From positions 52,958,501-53,022,500 of the forward strand of contig NC_091675.1 of NCBI RefSeq assembly GCF_042453785.1: a stretch of 64,000 nucleotides of DNA, given 5' to 3'. The notes beneath the pieces are model-generated. The model made no database searches. It was not told the DNA's origin and saw only the letters and a list, made by a program, of their open reading frames with translations. Shown here piece by piece: positions 11,439 to 24,815 of this stretch. A program made the translations under genes and the position numbers. Origin of the DNA: Malus domestica (Eukaryota; Streptophyta; Magnoliopsida; Rosales; Rosaceae). Positions within the stretch are counted from its first letter, which is position 1. Each line of letters begins with the position of its first letter.

Positions 11439-13325
11439 TCAACCAAACCAACAAAGCAGATGAAAGATGAGGAGTACCGAAAATTTCAATAACCAGATCT
11501 CCTTGTAGAAAGCTCCTGCTGATGAAGCTGCAAAAAGCATTCGTCAGGTGATTAACTTACATATCAGAAGTAAATATCAGATAACTTTAGCTTGACAAAC
11601 AAAGCAAGGAAAACACGAATGAAATCATGTACACAAATTGGATAAGACATGTCCATGGATGCATGATTCATCTGACCAAACGTTTGCTTATTTGTCTCGG
11701 TTGTCAAACGGCTATACCATTCTTAAGTTATGATGGCACAGAAGAGAGTTTTGTTTCTCTTTCAAACTCCGTCTCCATAAGCAAATAGATCCATTACTGA
11801 CTGAGATTCATAATCACACAAATAGATCCACCAACTCAAACTCAAAATTGATTCTCGTGTCTGCGTTAAGGTTGCTCCGAGTTTATGCTTTTATAGATTC
11901 AATCCAATAAGATCAAAAACCTGCTTAAATTTTGTGTTTTGTACAGAAGTTCAAACAGTCATAAATGCTTATGCTTATATCTATATAAGTAACTTATGTG
12001 CTTTGCAAAGTTTTTTAATATAAAATATGTCGTATGAATTATTCCACTAAAAAGCCAATCGATATTTAGCAGAAATAACCAGATTCAGAGTTTAAGTAAC
12101 TTACACGAGGAAGGTGATGGAGATATTGAATCTTGTGCACTTCCCTTGTTTCCGGGACTGGAAGCATAGGACGCTACAGGTGCAGCTGGCACGTGTGAGG
12201 ACAAATGAGACGAGGGACTCGGAGAAGGTGAGTAAGGGGAACCATTAGTAGCATAAGTAGGAGGAGCAGTAGGGTTAGAACGAGAAGCTGGTGAGGAGAC
12301 TGGAGGAATTCTAGAACCATGATATGGACATGGATGAGGATGTGCAGGTACCTTGGAAGGTGTTGGTGAGAGATGATAAATCTCAGGTGAGGGTGCTGGT
12401 GGGAGATGATGAACGTCAGGTGACGGTGCAGGGGCAAGAAGATGAGTACCAGGTGAGGGTGCTAAGGGGAGGTGATGAATATCAGGTGAGGGTGCTGGGG
12501 GGAGGGGATGAATGTCTGGTAAGGGTGCTGGTGGGAGAAGATGAATGTCAGGTGACAGTGCTGGTGCTGGTGGGAGATGGTGAATGCCAGGGGACGGTAC
12601 TGGAGAAGCAGGATATGGAGAAATTGATGGCTCTGGAGATGGAGCTGGCGAAGGAGTTGGAGGGGTTGAAGAGGGTGCACCCTTCGGATAAGAAGATAAC
12701 CTGATACTTTTAACTTTGCCAAAGACTGTGTTATTAAGGCCAAGATTTTTTTCACGAGAACCTGTGATTGTTTGAACCAACTGCTTCAATCTCTGTGGCG
12801 CAATGATACCTACATCAGACACGAGAGATGCCTGAACCACGACTGGGGGTGCTTCAGTTGAACCTATTTTGTTTATTATTCGCAAAAATACATCCTGCAA
12901 AAAGAGAAGAAAAAACAAATTAACAAAAATACATATGTAAAATCTGAGACCATCAACTAATACTAGCTCATTCTGATATTTTGGGTCCTTGGCAACTATG
13001 AAAATCCAGATGAACATTTAAATTTCAGTTATACTTGATGGTATATACCTTATACCTATTTTGCGTCGTTGTTTCCTTGATTGCTAATAAATTATGCTTT
13101 CTATTGCATAACTGAAACAAGTCTAGCATAGATTCAAATATGTTACGAAACTTGGATCCCAGCATGTTCGAAACTAAAATAACTGCTAATCCCACGTTCT
13201 AATCACGGTTTACCGATGTTTTAAAAGGCAAAGGTGAAACATAGGCATAGGCACTTCATGGATAGCATGCCTAGGTGAAAGCCTTGAAGCGTGAGGCGAT
13301 AGCCTCACACTACCTAAAATTATTA

Positions 13326-13357
<32 letters not shown>

Positions 13358-16300
13358 ATTACTTTCTGAAACAAATATCCATTGTCATTCAAAAGTGCAC
13401 AAGTCACAAACAAGTTTAACTCAAAGGTAATATCATCTTCTTCACAAAAAAAGAAAAAAAGAAAAAATTCATCTAAATCAAAGGTAATATCATCTTCTTC
13501 ATCGTCAATTCTCCATTTAAAAAAAAAAAGGCCTAGTCAAATGCCTAAGGCGCGTCTCAACCACGTCTAGGCGAGTTTAAGCCTACTCTTGCTGGGCAGA
13601 GTCGTTTTCATCATCGCCCCACCTCCAAAGCCGCCTAGGCGCGTTTTTTAAAACATTATGTTTTACGAAATAGTGCTAAACCAATGGACCTAATACATCA
13701 AAAGCCCAAAAATTCACACCTAAAGAGATATGTGCAAAAAGTTGCCAGAATAGTGTTATACCTCATAAGGCCTCAGATGCAATCCAAACTTCAACTGCTC
13801 CTTTAACTCAACAAAATTTTCCACTATGTCGGATATAGAATTATTGAGAGTAAAATTAAATAAAATCTGGGGTTTCTGCCAGATTGAAGCTGATTGCAAA
13901 GGAATCACAGTAATTCCCCCAGGACACTTTAGAATCTCAAACATAGATGGCTGCCCGAAAATTGATGCAGTCAATGTAAGATTGGATTGCTTAAGGAATA
14001 GCTCAACTAAAGAGGACCTCAACACACTTAAGAACACTGGATCGATTGGAACATTTATTGGATCGGAAAGAGCACCAAACACCACATCAGTTTGATCAGA
14101 TGCATCAAATTGGTGCATGGACAAGATAGCCACCTGTTGACAACAAGCAGACTTCAGTTTGATGCTTCACTTTGTATGAAAGGAATATGATATGGTCTAT
14201 AAAGGAAAGAGATTGAAATTGTACCTTTGCACCTGGGACACCTATTTCCCCATTGATATCATATTCTAATCTTTGGATGTGTGGAACAAGGTCCGTAACT
14301 GGCTTTTCCAGTCTGAAGTATGCCTGAACTGTAGCTGGAAAAAGATAAATAGATATATAAGCTTTCGCCTATTTATTTCAGTCATCACTACTTTACGCAA
14401 CAGAAATCAGAAACCATAAAGTTCAATAAAAATAAAATGGTTGACGCAACAAAGAACAAACATGTTACCAAATCAACAAAATACAAAATACAAACGCAAA
14501 AAAAAAAAATCTATTATCAAAATTCCAATTAATCTTTCAACTTTTTAAATGCATTAATTGAGTTTTGTTTTAGGCCAGTGCAAAAGGTTGTTCTAGACTT
14601 CTCGTATGGACCGTACAAATACATTACTTAAATCAGTGTGTCTTAGTTCAGCAGCAATTATCTCCACAATATTAGCAGGTTGGTTAATATATATTTTATA
14701 TCCTAAATCAGTGCATTATACTTGGTGAAGTTTTTGTCCTTCCATTGAACATTTATTCAAGAGAAAATCGTATTCAAATTATTTTTAAAAGAGATATGAA
14801 TAGTATACTTGAAGCATAACCTTGTGTTGATCGTAGGTGTTTTAGGTATAGCAGGAAATGTCTTGCTTTTGGGATTGGATGACACCTAACATGTTTGTGG
14901 CAGTGCTAATTATTTTTACTTATTATTTCATACTTATGGCAGTGCTAATATAATGAGCTTGATGTAACTGCTAGGATGCGGCAAGTTCCAGTGGTCTTGC
15001 ATTTGAGGTCAATTACTTGGATTTCCTAACAAATTTGTTTCTCTAAACTGAGTTTTGACAAATGATGAGGATTATTCTTAAGATTATTATTGTTACTATG
15101 ATTATGATTATTATTACTACTTACCACCATTATTATTTCGATGTGAAATGAAATACTTATTTAAGATGTAGTTATAAAAGTACACAAACAACGGTAAACA
15201 AGCAGCCCAAAAAGATACAATAATAAAGTCTATCAGCTAGTTATTTAAAGCTTATGCAGCATGAACACAGTATAAAAGCACAAAATACTAGACTCAGAAG
15301 CCATGGATTGCATAAATAAAGAGAAGAGGTACATCTCTGATTCAATTTTATATTATTCTACACTTCAGTCAAATTTACCTCAAAACAACAATATAAAAAA
15401 GATACTAAAGGGCCAACCACGGTACCAACAAGGCAATAAAACAGACTTAAGTCAAAATCACAGATCTAGCTCCTATATTAATTTACACTTCATCCCACCT
15501 TATATTTTTGTTTTCTAGTCCTTTTTCGGACTAAATACTAAAGGCGCCAAAAATAGGGTCAGGCCACTCAACTATTCACCATGATATTTTTGTTTAAAGA
15601 TGTATTCTGAGCCTTCACAAACAAGGACAGAACCATACATAGCTCCCATGGGCAGTAGCCTACGCAGCTTGAGAAAACTTAAAATTAGCACTAACATTTA
15701 GCCCAATATTGACAAAAAACTAATCCAGCCTATCCTATATCTAAAACCCACTCCTTAATCCAACTAAATATAATATGTATACATATATATCAGCCCAATT
15801 CCGCTTCCGTCCTTGTTCAGACGTATTTGATACTAGAATACAAACATTTGGTGAAACAATGTTTTAGTTTTCTTGGCACTGCAGAACCGTAGATGCTAAA
15901 AAAGATATGGTTCTTTTTGTAGGTTATTTAAGCATACTCTTAGACTGCTCAGAGTTCGTCTATCATAAATCTATTCACTTAAATAGGAGTCGGAGCATAC
16001 AGTGATATAGAAGGAGATCACGACCTCACAAAACCCTAGCTACTAAGTTATTAATGTGGGGATGTCATCAACTGCATCTGTACATCTTGATTAGAAAATA
16101 TGTACCCCTTTTGTAAACTATAAATCCAAGACTAAGCTCATTGGGACAACTCTAAAACTAAAGCCTCTTTGAAAAAGACATGTGCCTTATGGCAATGCAC
16201 TAATCAGAAAATAAAAGAAGGTAATCCAAAGTCAAAGAGTTGATGTCAAATGATATCAAGAGTCTTTTATTTGGATCTGATGAAAACACAATGTCATTAA

Positions 16301-18616
16301 CCATATCTTGGATGAGGGACTTTCAAAATGACACCTTTCAAGGAATTATTTTCAAGTCCACCCATCTAATTTTTATAGTGCATCCTAACAAATTTGGCCT
16401 AGGTTCCTTGGAACTTTAAAGTCCTCATCCAAACGTACCCTAACTGTTCCAGGAATCTCCTTTTATTAATGAGCCTACCAATATTTCTACAAGTTCTATG
16501 AGTCCAGTAGGACTTTAATGTGTCTTTTCTATTTCTAGGAGCCATTGAATGTTCTATTTGAAGCCTTTATCATTTCCTTTTTTGTAGGTATAGATCTATT
16601 TCCTTTCTTACTTGTGAGGAAATAAAAAGTTAATTTTCTTGAGTCCTTGACTATCTAACATTTTATTATTCTCAGTTCATTCTAAGAACCAACACCAGAG
16701 AATACATATGAGAATAACATATATCACTACCATTGTAAATCTACAATGGTCATAAACTGCTACGTCCACTAAAGGTAAATAGGTGGTTCGGCTACATGAA
16801 AGCAGACTACATAGTGAGACATCCAATTATCAGATCCGACGATTTGCATTTCTGCAGTCGACTACAGAATCCTTATCCTCGTCAATGTACAGTAAAGAAC
16901 GTACAGCTACTGATATCAAGTAGAAAAGCAGTATGGACATCGCAGGATATTAGTCACTTCCACCCATAGAGTAGTACAATCCGCCGCATCAGAAAAGAGA
17001 GCACTCCGAGGAGTATGAAATTTATAAAGGTGTTGATGTCTAAATAGATCCACCGATGGTCAGCGTCATAAGTGCTCCTAAATTCAACTAATTCAAAGGG
17101 AAGACTCTGTATTTAGCAAATATGAACATGATATTCCTCTTTTCATGATTTAGCCACAGGCAGACATGTCTAACATTTATAAAAAAAATTGCCTAGAAAA
17201 TTAGAACACAGTGCACAAGAGTGCGAGCACACACACAAGATTACCATAAATCGTGATAGGACCAATTTCTTTCCCACCCATCCTAAATTGAAGTGAACTT
17301 CATTCCATATCCGCAAGACACCATGAAAACTTAGCTACTTGATCAGAAAGTGAAATCAAAATGATCAAGACTCGACAACTCACTCTAGTTACTCAATTCA
17401 ACCTATACCTTGTATGCTCATGTGAGATTAATTTGAGCAACAAAATGTTCCAGCCAGACAAACAGCGTTACCGCAAGTTCCTCCCCTATTTACTTTTGGA
17501 ATGTTATGATTAGCACTTAGGAGTTGTGTTACATATGGGACTTTTCTTAATGTACTAGCTAGCCACATGAGAAACATTAATTCCTAATGAGTTTAACTAA
17601 CTCAATTATGCTTTTATATGCTACTCCTGTAGATTGTAATTCAGTTCACTATATATTCTGATATAATATCTATTTTTGTTCTTCTTTTAGCTAAAGATCT
17701 TATACATCTTTTTGCACATTTTCTTTACTTCCGGAATGCTTGGCCTCGCCAATAATGTTCAATCCTCTTGTCGGAATGCTTGGCCTCGCCAAGAATATTG
17801 AATCCTCTTGATAGTCAGTCAACAGGCTGTATACTATATGGTAACGATAATTTCACACTGACAATTGTGTCATGAAACTTGTATACTCCAAACAATATAC
17901 GTTGAAGCAAAAGTTATAAAAGGAATATATAATTACTAAACCTTTGGTTGGAATTAAACGAAATTGTTGCGTTTTTTATCATACAGAGAGGCATTTTCGA
18001 TGCAAGGGTTGGATTTGGTCCATAAAAAAGGTGCCTTGCCCATATCCTATATATAGCCAGGTGAGTCAAGTGAAACATTGCAAGACCTGAATTATACAAC
18101 ACAGAGAAATCCCACTTGCCCCTTTCCGAAAATAATCACAAAAATCCAATTTTTATCTGAAAAAGCACCAAAATCCCTAATTACTAGCTAAACCCATTTG
18201 AATTGCTGAAACTACCAAACATCTACCCAAAACCCATTTGCCTAGAACCTCCAGAAAGCCCCAAAACTTTACATTAAACCCAAAAAACACCACTTACCCA
18301 TTTGCTCGAAACATCAGGAAAATCCAATTAATTAAACATATATATAATCAAAGTGAAGTGAAGCATAAAACACAGTAGAGAGAGAAAGAGAGATGGAATG
18401 TGGACATACCACTGAGCTTAATTTCCTGTCTGGCATCAAACTGGGAGATGATTGCATGGAAATGTGGGATCCAGAAGATCCCAGAGAGTAAAATTGAGAA
18501 GCTGAGGATCAAGACGACGACGCATCTGAAGCTCAGCTCTCTGCCGATTGTGCTGAAAACCACCGAACATCGCAGACAGATGAGTCCCGAAGAATTCTGA
18601 GCCTCCTGAGTCTGCC

Positions 18617-18649
<33 letters not shown>

Positions 18650-18677
18650 CCTGCAGATTTGCTTCACTCTTCCCCAT
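11439..18677 (-). CDS. Proline-rich membrane/cell-wall protein, copy 1 (possible DUF7036 family)
   Basis: Five exons on the minus strand: 18677-18410, 14334-14225, 14133-13762, 12894-12105, 11527-11439; 1629 nt, 542 residues. Residues about 7-25 are Gln-rich (CAG-type repeat). A single hydrophobic span follows (CVVVLILSFSILLSGIFWI), then a conserved ectodomain carried by exons 2-3 (ATVQAYFRLEKPV, EYDINGEIGVPG, HQFDASDQTDVVFG, LKFGLHLRPYE). Exon 4 starts DVFLRIINK and becomes Pro/Ser/His-rich like a hydroxyproline-rich glycoprotein, with an expanded 11-residue repeat. The last exon encodes a hydrophobic tail (WLLKFSVLLIFHLLCWFG) after small residues, which could be a GPI signal or a second span. 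Function unknown; cell-surface location is inferred. Intron 1 is 4.1 kb. The next gene upstream (20192-24815) is a paralogue with identical exon phases. Confidence 0.8.
12360..12598 (-). repeat. Coding minisatellite, about seven 33 bp units (APSPDIHHLPP)
   Basis: Units reading roughly A-P-S-P-D-I-H-H-L-P-P repeat about seven times within exon 4 of copy 1. The paralogue at 21134-21734 has a single such unit (APSPDIDHLSP) at the same place. Units differ by a few bases, so the expansion is not brand new. The repeat opens long spurious frames on the other strand and in other phases. Confidence 0.85.
13216..13656. repeat. Fold-back element rich in gcctaggcg motifs
   Basis: It starts atgttttaaaaggca and ends gcgttttttaaaacat, an inverted match, with several gcctaggc/cgcctagg motifs facing each other inside, a (TA)n tract at about 13325-13352 and an A-rich tract. 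It sits in intron 3 of the minus-strand gene. The class is uncertain; hAT-like fold-backs have this look. Confidence 0.55.
14335..18409 (-). other. Large intron 1 of proline-rich gene copy 1
   Basis: A 4.1 kb intron with no internal gene recognised. Parts resemble intron 1 of the paralogue (for example aagtctatcagctagttatt near 15230 and aactctatcagccagctatt near 23320), so the duplication included introns. It also contains a 40 bp tandem repeat at 17732-17811. Confidence 0.55.
17732..17811. repeat. Tandem repeat, 40 bp unit, two copies
   Basis: cggaatgcttggcctcgcca begins at 17732 and again at 17772, each followed by a similar aataatgttcaatcctcttg-type tail with a few differences. Confidence 0.85.
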
Positions 18678-20191
18678 TTGAAGAGCATCTGGGATTTCCC
18701 CTCAATCCCTCTCTCTAAAGAGTACAGAAATGGCAGGAGGAGAGATTAAGAAGAAGATGAAGAAGATGAAGAAGATGTGAGGGACTAGTGTTCATAGTGG
18801 GTATAGTTGCCCTGTTTAAACCATTTACAAGGACAATCTACTCTCTCTCTCTCTCTCCTCCCTTCTCTCTCTCTCTGTAATCCACACACAGTCACTCACT
18901 AGTCACATACATATACGACTTCGTACTCACGGAGTCTTTACTGTACAAACATCCTAATCCAAATCGTTCATCTTCTTTATTAATTGAATGTCATTTTCAA
19001 AATAGTATATTAATTTCGAGAATGTTTAGTCATCTATATGTATCGAGCATAATATTTACAGTAATAATTAATATTTTTATTATTAACCATTAGCTGATTA
19101 CTAAACCGTAACCAAATTAAATGAAATTCTCCAGATAGGATCTATAGATGATGCTATAGAGAATACTAGTTCATCGTTTGACGTTTGTATAGTGAAACGA
19201 TGTTATGTCATCCTGCAATGACTTCTTACATGTAAGATGTCAAACAGTAATTTTGTTCAGTTTAGTTTTCTAGAGACATGAGCTTGTTTGGAAGGTCTTT
19301 GGAACTGTTTATGTAAGAAGCGCTTCATCTCATGAGCTTGTTTAAAAGTGCTTTTAAAATAACTGAAAATGATTTTAGTGAAAGTAGTTTTAGATTCCAA
19401 AAGCACTTAAAGTGCTTCCTATAAAAAGCACCAACATTTCAAGTGTTTTTTCAAGCCTCACTTTGCATTTTTACTAAAAAATGATTCCTAAAGCACTCTC
19501 ATAAAAAAGCTTTCAATCATTTTAAAAGCATTTTCAAACCAGTCGTCTAAGAAAACACTTTCTTCACCCCATCGCCTATTACCTCTTCACTGTTGGCAAT
19601 TGGCCTCTTGCCAAGTCCCGTAGTGGCCTTGGTGCCAAATTAGGAGCTGCTACTAACAACATCAAGAAAACAAGAGATTAATTGGCTCCTTACTATTTTC
19701 CCTTGGGATTAAAAACAAAAGACACCAAAAATTAGGGGGCACCTCCTCAGTGATTCACTGTGTTTCTTTCTCTCTTTTTAAAGACACAAGTATATGGTAT
19801 ACAATTTTTTTTTTCTCTGTAACAATTTTTTCTTTGCCCGCGTCGCGGATGCTCGAAAAAGAGCCTGCATATTTTACAGTTGATTTGATAAAAGGTAGGG
19901 TTCTTTTCGTGAAACTCCTGCAAGGTTATGCTTCAACTGGTCACACTATCTCAAGGAGGCTTCCCTTCGGAAAGAACATCCCGTCATCGCGACCTCACAA
20001 ATGCACAAGGGAGATGAGAGGCCTGCCACCGTTTGGCTTTGACCTGCAATCTTCTCCTAATTCACTTGTATATGTGTTGCATAAGGAACCTGCCACCTTT
20101 TCACTTTGACACTCCACCATTCACGCCAAAAACAAAACTATACCGTTGTGATGTGTACGCCTTGCATATTTTCTTGAAGAGAAAGGAACGA
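18678..20191. other. Intergenic between the two paralogues
   Basis: Holds the copy 1 promoter region with a (CT)n tract at about 18840-18880, a MITE at 19333-19549 and a plus-strand open frame at 19750-20109 (119 codons) with no domain I recognise. No other gene is supported. Confidence 0.5.
19333..19549. repeat. MITE, 'agtgcttttaaaa' type
   Basis: The left end agcttgtttaaaagtgctttt and the right end aaaagcattttcaaaccag face each other, with agtgctt/aagcact motifs repeated inside. Related to the element at 49379-49562. hAT-like MITEs of plants have this composition. Confidence 0.6.
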
Positions 20192-23100
20192 TCACCGTGA
20201 CCAACAAAAGAGAAGAAAGATGAAGACTCCTGAAAGTTCCAATAACCGGATCTCCTTGTTCCAAGGTCCTACTGCTAAAGCTGCAGCAAAAAACACTCAT
20301 CATGTCGTTAACTCGGATATCAGAAGTAAATATCAAACAATTGACATGTAAAGCAAGGCCAATTAGCTAATTTGTCTATGTGGACAAATGCTTAATAGTT
20401 CTCCTACGTGAACAGCAGTAAAGAGAGTTTCCATGCCCTTCAAAATCTGCCTTCATATACATTAGGCTTTTGGTGGATCAATTCAGTCTCAAAATTGATC
20501 AAGATGCATAACCATACAAATGATCGACCAATTCAATCTCAAAATTGATTCTCAAGTCTCCAATAAGGTTGCACCAAAGTTCAGTTTGTACTGGATTCAA
20601 TCCAATAAGATATCCAAAATCTGCTAAGTTCTCTTTTGTATACAAAATCCAAATAATTACAAATGTATATACTTGTACAAATCGACTGTGTAATTCGTAT
20701 ATTTGAACCAGATTCAGATTCGATTTTGCTAAACCTGAATAATCCCCACTTCAAAAATTATGCCACAATACTCTTTTAGTCTACAAGTTTAACTTCTCAT
20801 AACACGCATTAGTAAAGGAGGGAAACTCTACTCACTCAAAACCATGGTATCAGAAGTTGCATAACTGACTAACACCTCATTTACAGGAAGACCTATTTCT
20901 ATTAGGAAAAACCTATGTTGCTAAATGACAAAATTATTGAAAAGAGGCACTTATTTTCTAATTAAAGCAGCACAGAATCATATCTTCTCATCGGCCTTAA
21001 CTCTGAACCAGAATTGTATACCAATATAACACTTCAAAGACCATACACAAGAAACCACATAATGCAATAGATCAAAATCCATATATCCTACATAACAAGC
21101 AGGAGAGAAGAAAAAAACTTATTTGTAACTTACACGACAGGGATGGGCCAGGTGATGAAGACGTCAAGTCTTGTGCACTTTCCTTGTCTTCTGGACTGGG
21201 AGCATAAGACACTTCGGGAGCAGGTGGAACATGTGGGGACAATTGAGATGAAGGTGGTGAGGAGGATGGTGGAAATCTAGGAGGATATGTAGGAGGAACA
21301 GTAGGGTAAGAACGAGAAGTTGGCGAGGACGATGGAGGAATTCTAGAACCTTCAAGCGGACATGGACGAGAATGTGCAGGTACCTTGGATGGTGCCGGTG
21401 AGAGATGATCAATGTCAGGTGAGGGTGCTGGAGCGTAAACTGGAGAAGCAAAATAGGGAGAAATTGATGGCTCTGGAGATGGAGCTGGAGAAGCAGTTGG
21501 AGGGGTTGCGGAGAGTGTATCTTTCAGACAAGAAGATAAACTGATACTTTTAACTTTACCAAAGACTGAGTTATCCAGGCCAAGATTCTTTGCAGGAGAG
21601 CCTGTGATTGTTTGAGCCAACTGCCTTAATCTCTGGGGCACAAAGCCTCCAAACTCAGACATTAGAGAAGCTTGAACTACAACTGGGGCTGCTGTTGTTG
21701 AACCCATTGTGTTTGTTATTTGCAAAAATACATTCTGCATGAACAGGAAAAATGCAGAGTTATGTATCACTGAAATAAGACACAAGTATGAGAGCATCAA
21801 CCAGTACTAGTATATATTCAAATGTATATTCATTATCCTTTCTAAACTTCTGGAAGAAAAATCAGCACTCTATGCGGCTACCCTTTTGTTGTCTTTGTTA
21901 CCTCTATTGTTAAATATATGCCTTCCATTGCATAACAAAGACAATTCTTGCACGTATTTCATATATAGTAGGAAACTTGGATCTATAATAAAGTTTGAAT
22001 TGTTAATGATGGTCCTAGCATGTTAGAATATAAAACAAATGTTGTAACTCGTTGTAACAACTTAAGTTTAGGAAATAGTGGTGAACCAACAACCTTAATG
22101 CATCAGAACCCCAAAATTTTATGCCTAAAGAGAAGTGTGCAAAAAAGTTACTAGAGTAGGTGTTATACCTCATAAGGCCTTAGGTGCAATCCAAACTTCA
22201 ACTGCTGCTTTAACTCGCCAAAATTTTCCACTATATCATCTATACAGTTATTGAGAGTAAAATTAAATAAAATCAGGGGTAACTGCCAGATTGAAGCAGG
22301 TTGACCAGGAATCACAGTAACTCCCCCCGGATACTTCAGAATCTCCAATGTAGATGGCTGCCCGAAAATTGATGTTGTCAGTGTAAGATTGGATTGCTTA
22401 AGGAAAAGCTCAACTAAAGATGACCTCAGCACACTTAAGGACACAGGAGCTATTGGAACATTTATTGGATCGGAAAGAAAACCAAACACCACTTCAGTCC
22501 AATTATATGCATGAAATTGGTGCATAGACAAGATAGCCACCTGTTGACAAGAAGCAGACTTCACTTTGACTTCACTTTGTATAAAAGCAATATGATATGG
22601 TCTATAATGGCAAAAGATTGAAACTGTACCTTTGTACCTGGGACACCTATTTCCCCATTGATATCATATTCTAATCTTCCAATGTGTGGAACAAGGTCCG
22701 TAACTGGCTTTTCCAATCTGAAGTATGCCTGAACTGTGGCTGAAAAAAGATAAAGAGACACATAAGGGAAATTTTGCTATTATGAATGGTTCACCAATTC
22801 TGCCTTCTCCGTTAATATATATGATGATTACTGTCTCAACACAGATAATTGAATCTTATCTATGAGGCATAACCTTGTCTTGATCCTAAGTATTGTGTTT
22901 TAGATATGATTGGACATGTTTTATTTTTGGGGATTGCAAGATGTCTAAAATGTTTATGGCATGCTAATATTATGAGCTTGAATTATAAATAAATAATAAA
23001 TATATATATGTATGGGTTACGATCCAGGGACACACGCTTTTGACACACATTTTTTGTGGGGCCCACTCGGTAACGTATTTCAACAATCCGAACCGTCTAT

Positions 23101-24815
23101 CTTTTAAGACTTCCCTCAAAAACCATGTCTACCAAAAATACCCAAATCTGAAATCATATGACCATTGGATTAAATTTAGTGGGCCCTACAAAATGGGTGT
23201 CAAAATGTGTGTTAAAAGCGTGTCCCCCGGATATATAATACATAATATTAAATAAAGTGATGAAAAATACAACATTCACTACACTGAACAAGCAGTGCAC
23301 CGAACGTAGAACAGTAAACTCTATCAGCCAGCTATTTGATCAAACATAAGCAAAACACATGATAGAAAAACACGAAAAGCTCAAGACCAGCCACCAGTCT
23401 CCCATTCTTATAAAGTTTATGGTATCACTTTATACTCAAGTCAAAATTACCTTTAATTTTATAACAACCATACAGAAAAACTCCAAAGGCCAACAAAGCA
23501 ACAAGACAAAGCAAAAGGAACCAAAAATAGGGTCTGACCACTCAAAGAATTACCATGATATTTTTATATAAAGATGAAGTCTGCCCCTTCAAAAGTATAT
23601 GACACCAATCTATACAAACTTTTTTTTTAAATTTTAACTTTGCCTTGCATTGATGATGCTCGAAATACATGGTTCCTTTTTTAATATTCTCCAAGAATAC
23701 TCACTGTTCAAAGTTCACAAAGTTGATTAGGTTGCAGTGTTGCACGACATGTTTCACACAAGTTACATTACAGCTAAAACTTTGGTTTATTGTATTCTTG
23801 AAGAGGAAAAACATTCGGGTAGCCAAAACTTTGGTTTTTTGTATTCTTAAAAGGCAGGAGTTACGGGCACTTCCAATTCTGACTCAATCTTATTCCAACC
23901 ATATTACAATCAACTCCAACTAAAAAGAGAGCATTTCTGGAAATATGAAAATGTATTTAGGTCTTAATGTCTAACTAGATGCGTTGAATCTAAGCATCAT
24001 AAACACTCCTAAATTCAAGTAAATCAAAGTGAAAGCTCTGTATTTAGAAAATCTCAACATGGTATTCGTCTTTCCATGATTACCAGAAATCATGAAAGAA
24101 CCAATCCCTTTCCCATCCACATCCTAACTTTAAGGGGATTTACCGTCTCCCCAGAACATCAAAAACTCTTAAACCGAAGACTTGAATTATACAGTACAGT
24201 CAAACACCAGCTGCCCCATCCTTAAAATAATCAAGAACCCCCATTTATGTAAAAAGCGCCCAAAAAACCCCTAATTATTTGGTGAACCACCACAACACCC
24301 GTATCGCACATTAACACGACTACCAAACATCTACGCAACAAGGTAAACTACCAGAAACCCATTTACTCAAAACATCCAGCAACCCCCAATTATACAGGAA
24401 AGATACACACTATCCATTTGCTCAAAAAATCAGAAAATTCCACATACCCATTTGCTCAAACCATCAGAAAGATCAAATTATGAGGCAAAATAATTCAAAA
24501 AAGCAGAATAATCAAAGTGAACCAACTATATTTACAGTAGAGAGAGAGAGAGAGAGAGGGAATAGAGGACATACCGCTGAGCTTAATTGCCCGTGTAGCA
24601 TCAAACCCAGAGTTGGTAGCATGGTGAGGAAGGATCCAGAAGATCCCAGAGAGAAAAACTGACAAACTGAGAATTAAAACGAAGACGCATCTAAAGCTCA
24701 AGCCTTTGGCGATTCGGTTGAAAACCGTCGAACACCCAGGACAGATGAGTCCCGAAGCATTCTGACCCCCGTCACTCTGCTGCTGCTGGTGTAGATTTGC
24801 TTCACCCTTCCCCAT
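20192..24815 (-). CDS. Proline-rich membrane/cell-wall protein, copy 2 (possible DUF7036 family)
   Basis: Five minus-strand exons: 24815-24575, 22739-22630, 22540-22169, 21734-21134, 20280-20192; 1413 nt, 470 residues. Exons 2, 3 and 5 are exactly the same size as in copy 1 (110, 372 and 89 nt) and all phases agree. The N-terminus MGKGEANLHQQQQ has a short Gln run; the span is FVLILSLSVFLSGIFWIL; the ectodomain keeps ATVQAYFRLEKPV, EYDINGEIGVPG and LKFGLHLRPYE. Exon 4 is Pro/Ser-rich with only one SPDIDHLSPAP unit. The tail (LLELSGVFIFLLFCWSR) is less hydrophobic and ends in Arg, so GPI anchoring is less likely than in copy 1. Function unknown. Head-to-tail arrangement shows a local tandem duplication. 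Confidence 0.8.
23021..23232. repeat. MITE with gatccagggacacacgcttt termini
   Basis: The left end gatccagggacacacgcttt matches the inverse of the right end (aaaagcgtgtcccccggat), and both continue into tgacacacatttt/aaaatgtgtgttaa. It lies in intron 1 of proline-rich copy 2. Superfamily uncertain. Confidence 0.75.

Noticed and set aside
12324-12755. Long repetitive open frames on the plus strand and in a second minus frame over the proline-rich exon
   Set aside because: They are shadows of the 33 bp coding repeat; the true frame is fixed by exon phases shared with the paralogue.
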